A stretch of 64,000 nucleotides of DNA from Bradyrhizobium betae (GTDB lineage: Bacteria > Pseudomonadota > Alphaproteobacteria > Rhizobiales > Xanthobacteraceae): the NCBI RefSeq assembly GCF_008932115.1, contig NZ_CP044543.1:682001-746000 (forward strand). The letters are read 5' to 3'. A model generated the notes under the pieces. That model was not told the DNA's origin and made no database searches. It saw only the letters and a list, made by a program, of their open reading frames with translations. Positions 61,706 through 64,000 of the stretch are shown piece by piece. The position numbers were made by a program, and so were the translations under genes. Each line of letters begins with the position of its first letter. Position 1 is the first letter of the stretch.

Positions 61706-62076
61706 TCGGCTGCCTCCGGCACGACGACAATGGGGGGAATGCGCGCGAGCGACTGCTTGCGAAAGATTTCGGGGCGGCTGCGCCAGGGCACGAGACCGTC
61801 CGGCGCGGCCGCATAGGCGGCGACGCCGGCGACGACGTCGTTCGCATGGGCTTCCGAGAGGCGGCCATAGACATAGGACCAACGTCCGGGCGCGCTGAGC
61901 GCGACCGAACAACCCTGGCTGCATGCAGACAGGCATTCGACGGGAACCACCGCGACACCGTCGGGCACGCCTGCGTCGAGGATCGCACCATGCAGGCGCT
62001 TGCCGGGCGTGGCCTCGCCCTCGCCAAGCGTCTCGCCGGCGCGGCAGGTAATGCAGACGTAAAGTGTGACGGTCAT
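61702..62076 (-). CDS. DUF1636 thioredoxin-like ferredoxin-type protein
   Basis: A 124-residue protein. The Cys pattern is LYVCITCRAGE near the N-terminus plus VECLSACSQGCSVALSAPGRWSY, matching the DUF1636 / 2Fe-2S thioredoxin-like ferredoxin arrangement. The family recurs in aerobic cob operons, next to cobW. It may give electrons or reduce cobalt, but its function is not established. It is the first gene after the riboswitch. The ATG at 62076 has GGAAGAGG upstream. Confidence 0.85.
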   Translation of the reverse strand: MTVTLYVCITCRAGETLGEGEATPGKRLHGAILDAGVPDGVAVVPVECLSACSQGCSVALSAPGRWSYVYGRLSEAHANDVVAGVAAYAAAPDGLVPWRSRPEIFRKQSLARIPPIVVVPEAAE

Positions 62077-62185
62077 CGCCTCTTCCAGGATATTCAGCGG
62101 GAGGCGAAGAGGCACACGGACCATTCCCCCGAAGGCCCGTTTTCCCCGTCGCGGAACACCCCGTCCGCCGGTCCAAAAATCGTCC

Positions 62186-62370
62186 GCGCTGGCAGGTCTC
62201 CCGGCTTGCGGAGCAGGGCTTTTGGCCCTTCGATCCCCGCCTTCCCGATCCCCTGGGGGGATCAGTGGCTTTGGACATCTCTCCGGTCACGGTCGCGGGG
62301 GCGGCTGCAGTTTGGACCCAAATCTTGCAGATTCGGACCCTATCGCATTCCCTCTTCGCCTGTCATAGGA
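62186..62370 (-). promoter_or_regulatory. Cobalamin riboswitch upstream of DUF1636-cobW-cobN
   Basis: On the minus strand: GGGAATGCG at about 62345-62353, the core GCCGCCCCCGCGACCGTGAC (about 62290-62309), GGGAAGGCGGG and the B12 box AGCCGGGAGACCTGCC (62191-62206), 109 bases before the DUF1636 ATG. Relative to the other two, the core reads GACCGTGACCGG in place of GACTGTAAGCGG, and the B12 box has one substitution. Confidence 0.92.
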
Positions 62371-62436
62371 CAGGAACCAACGCCGGGCCACCATTTGCCC
62401 CCGGCCGCCTCTTGTCAAGCCGAAGGACCGGGACCG

Positions 62437-63072
62437 ATGACGCCTGAACCGGATACCCAGACGGGTGAGCAAACCGACGCCCGACACGCCCAGAAAATGG
62501 CAAAGAAGAAGGCCGCCCGCGACAAGATCATGGCGACCAAGAGCGGCGAAAAAGGCCTCATCATCGTCCACACCGGCGCCGGCAAGGGCAAGTCCTCCTC
62601 GGCCTTCGGCATGATCGTCCGCTGCGTCGCCCATGGCTTCCCCTGCGCGGTCGTGCAGTTCATCAAGGGGGCCTGGGACACCGGCGAACGCCGCCTGCTC
62701 ACCGGCCATTTCGGCGACCTCTGCCAGTTCCACGCCATGGGCGAAGGCTTCACCTGGGAAACGCAGGACCGTGCCCGCGACATCGCCGCCGCACGCGCCG
62801 GCTGGGAGAAGGCCAAGGAGCTGATCCTCGATCCCGATTTGCGCATGATCGTGCTCGACGAGATCAACATCGCGCTGCGCTACGACTATCTCGACATCGC
62901 CGAGGTCGTCGAATTCCTGACGACCTCGAAGCCGCCGATGACGCATGTCGTTTTGACCGGACGGAACGCCAAGGACGAACTGATCGAGATCGCCGATCTC
63001 GTCACCGAGATGACGCTGGTCAAGCATCCCTTCCGCTCCGGCATCAAGGCGCAAGCCGGCGTCGAGTTCTGA
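62437..63072 (+). CDS. cobO: Cob(I)yrinic acid a,c-diamide adenosyltransferase CobO
   Basis: A 211-residue BtuR/CobA-type adenosyltransferase that attaches the 5'-deoxyadenosyl ligand. Walker A-like [20 protein letters not shown] is at about residue 37. [30 protein letters not shown] and [16 protein letters not shown] follow, and [20 protein letters not shown] closes. The ATG at 62437 has AGGA upstream; the frame open to 61690 is a shadow. It is divergent from the DUF1636 gene across the riboswitch and followed after 11 bases by cobQ. Confidence 0.94.
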   Translation: MTPEPDTQTGEQTDARHAQKMAKKKAARDKIMATKSGEKGLIIVHTGAGKGKSSSAFGMIVRCVAHGFPCAVVQFIKGAWDTGERRLLTGHFGDLCQFHAMGEGFTWETQDRARDIAAARAGWEKAKELILDPDLRMIVLDEINIALRYDYLDIAEVVEFLTTSKPPMTHVVLTGRNAKDELIEIADLVTEMTLVKHPFRSGIKAQAGVEF

Positions 63073-63083
63073 AGATAGTCGCG

Positions 63084-64000
63084 ATGGCGCGCGCATTGAT
63101 GATCCAGGGAGCCGGCTCGGACGTGGGCAAGTCGCTCATCGTCGCCGGCCTCGCGCGCGCCTTCACGCGGCGCGGTTTGCGCGTGCTCCCCTTCAAGCCG
63201 CAGAACATGTCGAACAACGCCGCCGTCACCGTCGATGGCGGCGAGATCGGCCGCGCCCAGGCGCTGCAGGCGCTCGCCGCCGGGGTCGAGCCGCACACCG
63301 ACATGAACCCGGTGCTGCTCAAGCCCGAGACCGATGTCGGCGCGCAAATCATCGTCCACGGAAAGCGCGTCGCGACTGCGCGTGCGCGCGACTACGCGGC
63401 GATGAAGCCCTCGCTGATGGGCGCCGTGCTGGAAAGCTTCGAGCGCCTGAAGGCGCGCGCCGATCTCGTGCTTGTCGAGGGTGCCGGCAGCCCCGCCGAG
63501 GTGAACCTGCGCAAGGCCGACATCGCCAATATGGGCTTTGCCCGCAGGGCCGACGTCCCCGTCGTGCTGGTTGGCGATATCGATCGCGGCGGCGTCATCG
63601 CCCAGCTCGTCGGCATCAAGACGGTGATCGACCCGGACGACGCCGCGATGATCCAGGGTTTTGTCATCAACAAGTTTCGCGGCGATCCCACGCTGTTCGA
63701 CGATGGCTACAAGCTGATCGAGCAGACGACGGCCTGGCGCGGGCTTGGCGTGTTGCCCTGGTTCGCCCGCGCCGGCGAGCTGCCGGCCGAGGACGCACTC
63801 GGTCTCACCGACGCGCGCAAGCCGGGCCAATGCAAGATGGCCTGCCTTGCGCTGTCGCGGATCGCTAATTTCGACGATCTCGATCCGCTCAAGCTCGAGC
63901 CCGGCGTCGATCTCATCATGGTGCGTCCGGGCGAAGCGATCCCCGGCGATGTCAGGCTCGTCATCATCCCGGGCTCAAAATCCACCCGCGGCGATCTCGC
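63084..64000 (+). CDS. cobQ: Cobyric acid synthase CobQ (5' part, runs off the window)
   Basis: The first 305 codons of a glutamine-dependent amidotransferase that amidates four carboxyls of adenosylcobyrinic diamide. [20 protein letters not shown] is the Walker [56 protein letters not shown] and [17 protein letters not shown] all match. The frame is open at the right edge; the C-terminal glutaminase domain with its catalytic Cys is outside. Operon partner of cobO. Confidence 0.95.
   Translation, partial: MARALMIQGAGSDVGKSLIVAGLARAFTRRGLRVLPFKPQNMSNNAAVTVDGGEIGRAQALQALAAGVEPHTDMNPVLLKPETDVGAQIIVHGKRVATARARDYAAMKPSLMGAVLESFERLKARADLVLVEGAGSPAEVNLRKADIANMGFARRADVPVVLVGDIDRGGVIAQLVGIKTVIDPDDAAMIQGFVINKFRGDPTLFDDGYKLIEQTTAWRGLGVLPWFARAGELPAEDALGLTDARKPGQCKMACLALSRIANFDDLDPLKLEPGVDLIMVRPGEAIPGDVRLVIIPGSKSTRGDL

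Noticed and set aside
60671..62290. 539-residue version of CobW
   Set aside because: The extra N-terminal part lies over DUF1636 and the riboswitch; the conserved CobW start is at 61705.
61690..63072. 460-residue version of CobO
   Set aside because: Its N-terminal half is antisense to DUF1636 and the riboswitch; homology begins at 62437.

Overview
The window looks like chromosomal DNA from a high-GC alphaproteobacterium, most likely Bradyrhizobium or a near relative. This rests on the aerobic cob gene set, a CtrA-type box, a GAGCATGATC palindrome, and gene families common in Rhizobiales. The genus is an inference from gene content, not a database match.

Layout. 1-9011 holds core genes: a cut-off EamA exporter, a YunG-like protein, a TRAP binding protein, Mrp/ApbC, a VOC protein, a beta-hydroxyacid dehydrogenase, NhaD, a membrane histidine kinase with an upstream CtrA box, a DUF1289 protein and a retropepsin-like protein. 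9008-11667 is a scar zone. dusA is followed by an approximately 0.8 kb remnant of an element that appears to have integrated into the 5' end of dusA, with a displaced dusA 5' fragment still visible at its far end. A frameshifted DUF2478 gene comes next. 11778-16258 carries a divergent Mfd-like helicase, a small DnaA-N-like protein and a DUF3750 protein. 16592-23682 is a surface-polysaccharide module: GNAT, FAD oxidoreductase, flippase, GT4 and a GINT1-like protein.

23702-35845 is a catabolic locus. A LysR gene, abutting an SDR remnant, is divergent from a tightly packed operon: Dabb protein, maleylacetate reductase, amidohydrolase, beta-hydroxyacid dehydrogenase, intradiol dioxygenase, FAD-linked oxidase, ribose-type ABC importer and YciI. 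The enzymes suggest aromatic (hydroxyquinol-type) ring cleavage, but the substrate cannot be read from sequence. 36262-39247 has an acyl-CoA ligase and a Liv-type binding protein. 39272-41462 is another decayed zone with two ABC genes lacking their 5' parts, hydroxyisourate hydrolase, and an MFS gene with an amber codon and a missing 3' half.

41465-64000 is devoted to cobalamin. Three minus-strand cobalamin riboswitches precede (i) a TonB receptor and PepSY protein, (ii) cbiM-cobF-cobT, and (iii) DUF1636-cobW-cobN-cobG-cobH-cobI-cobJ, a train that may continue into cobL-cobE-cobM-cobB-cobA. cobK lies on the opposite strand inside that train, and its ATG overlaps the ATG of cobL. A CobC-like phosphatase, cobO and the start of cobQ are on the plus strand. 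Together these give most of the aerobic (CobG-dependent) route plus uptake. The cobaltochelatase partners cobS/cobT, cobD/cobC and cobP are not in view.
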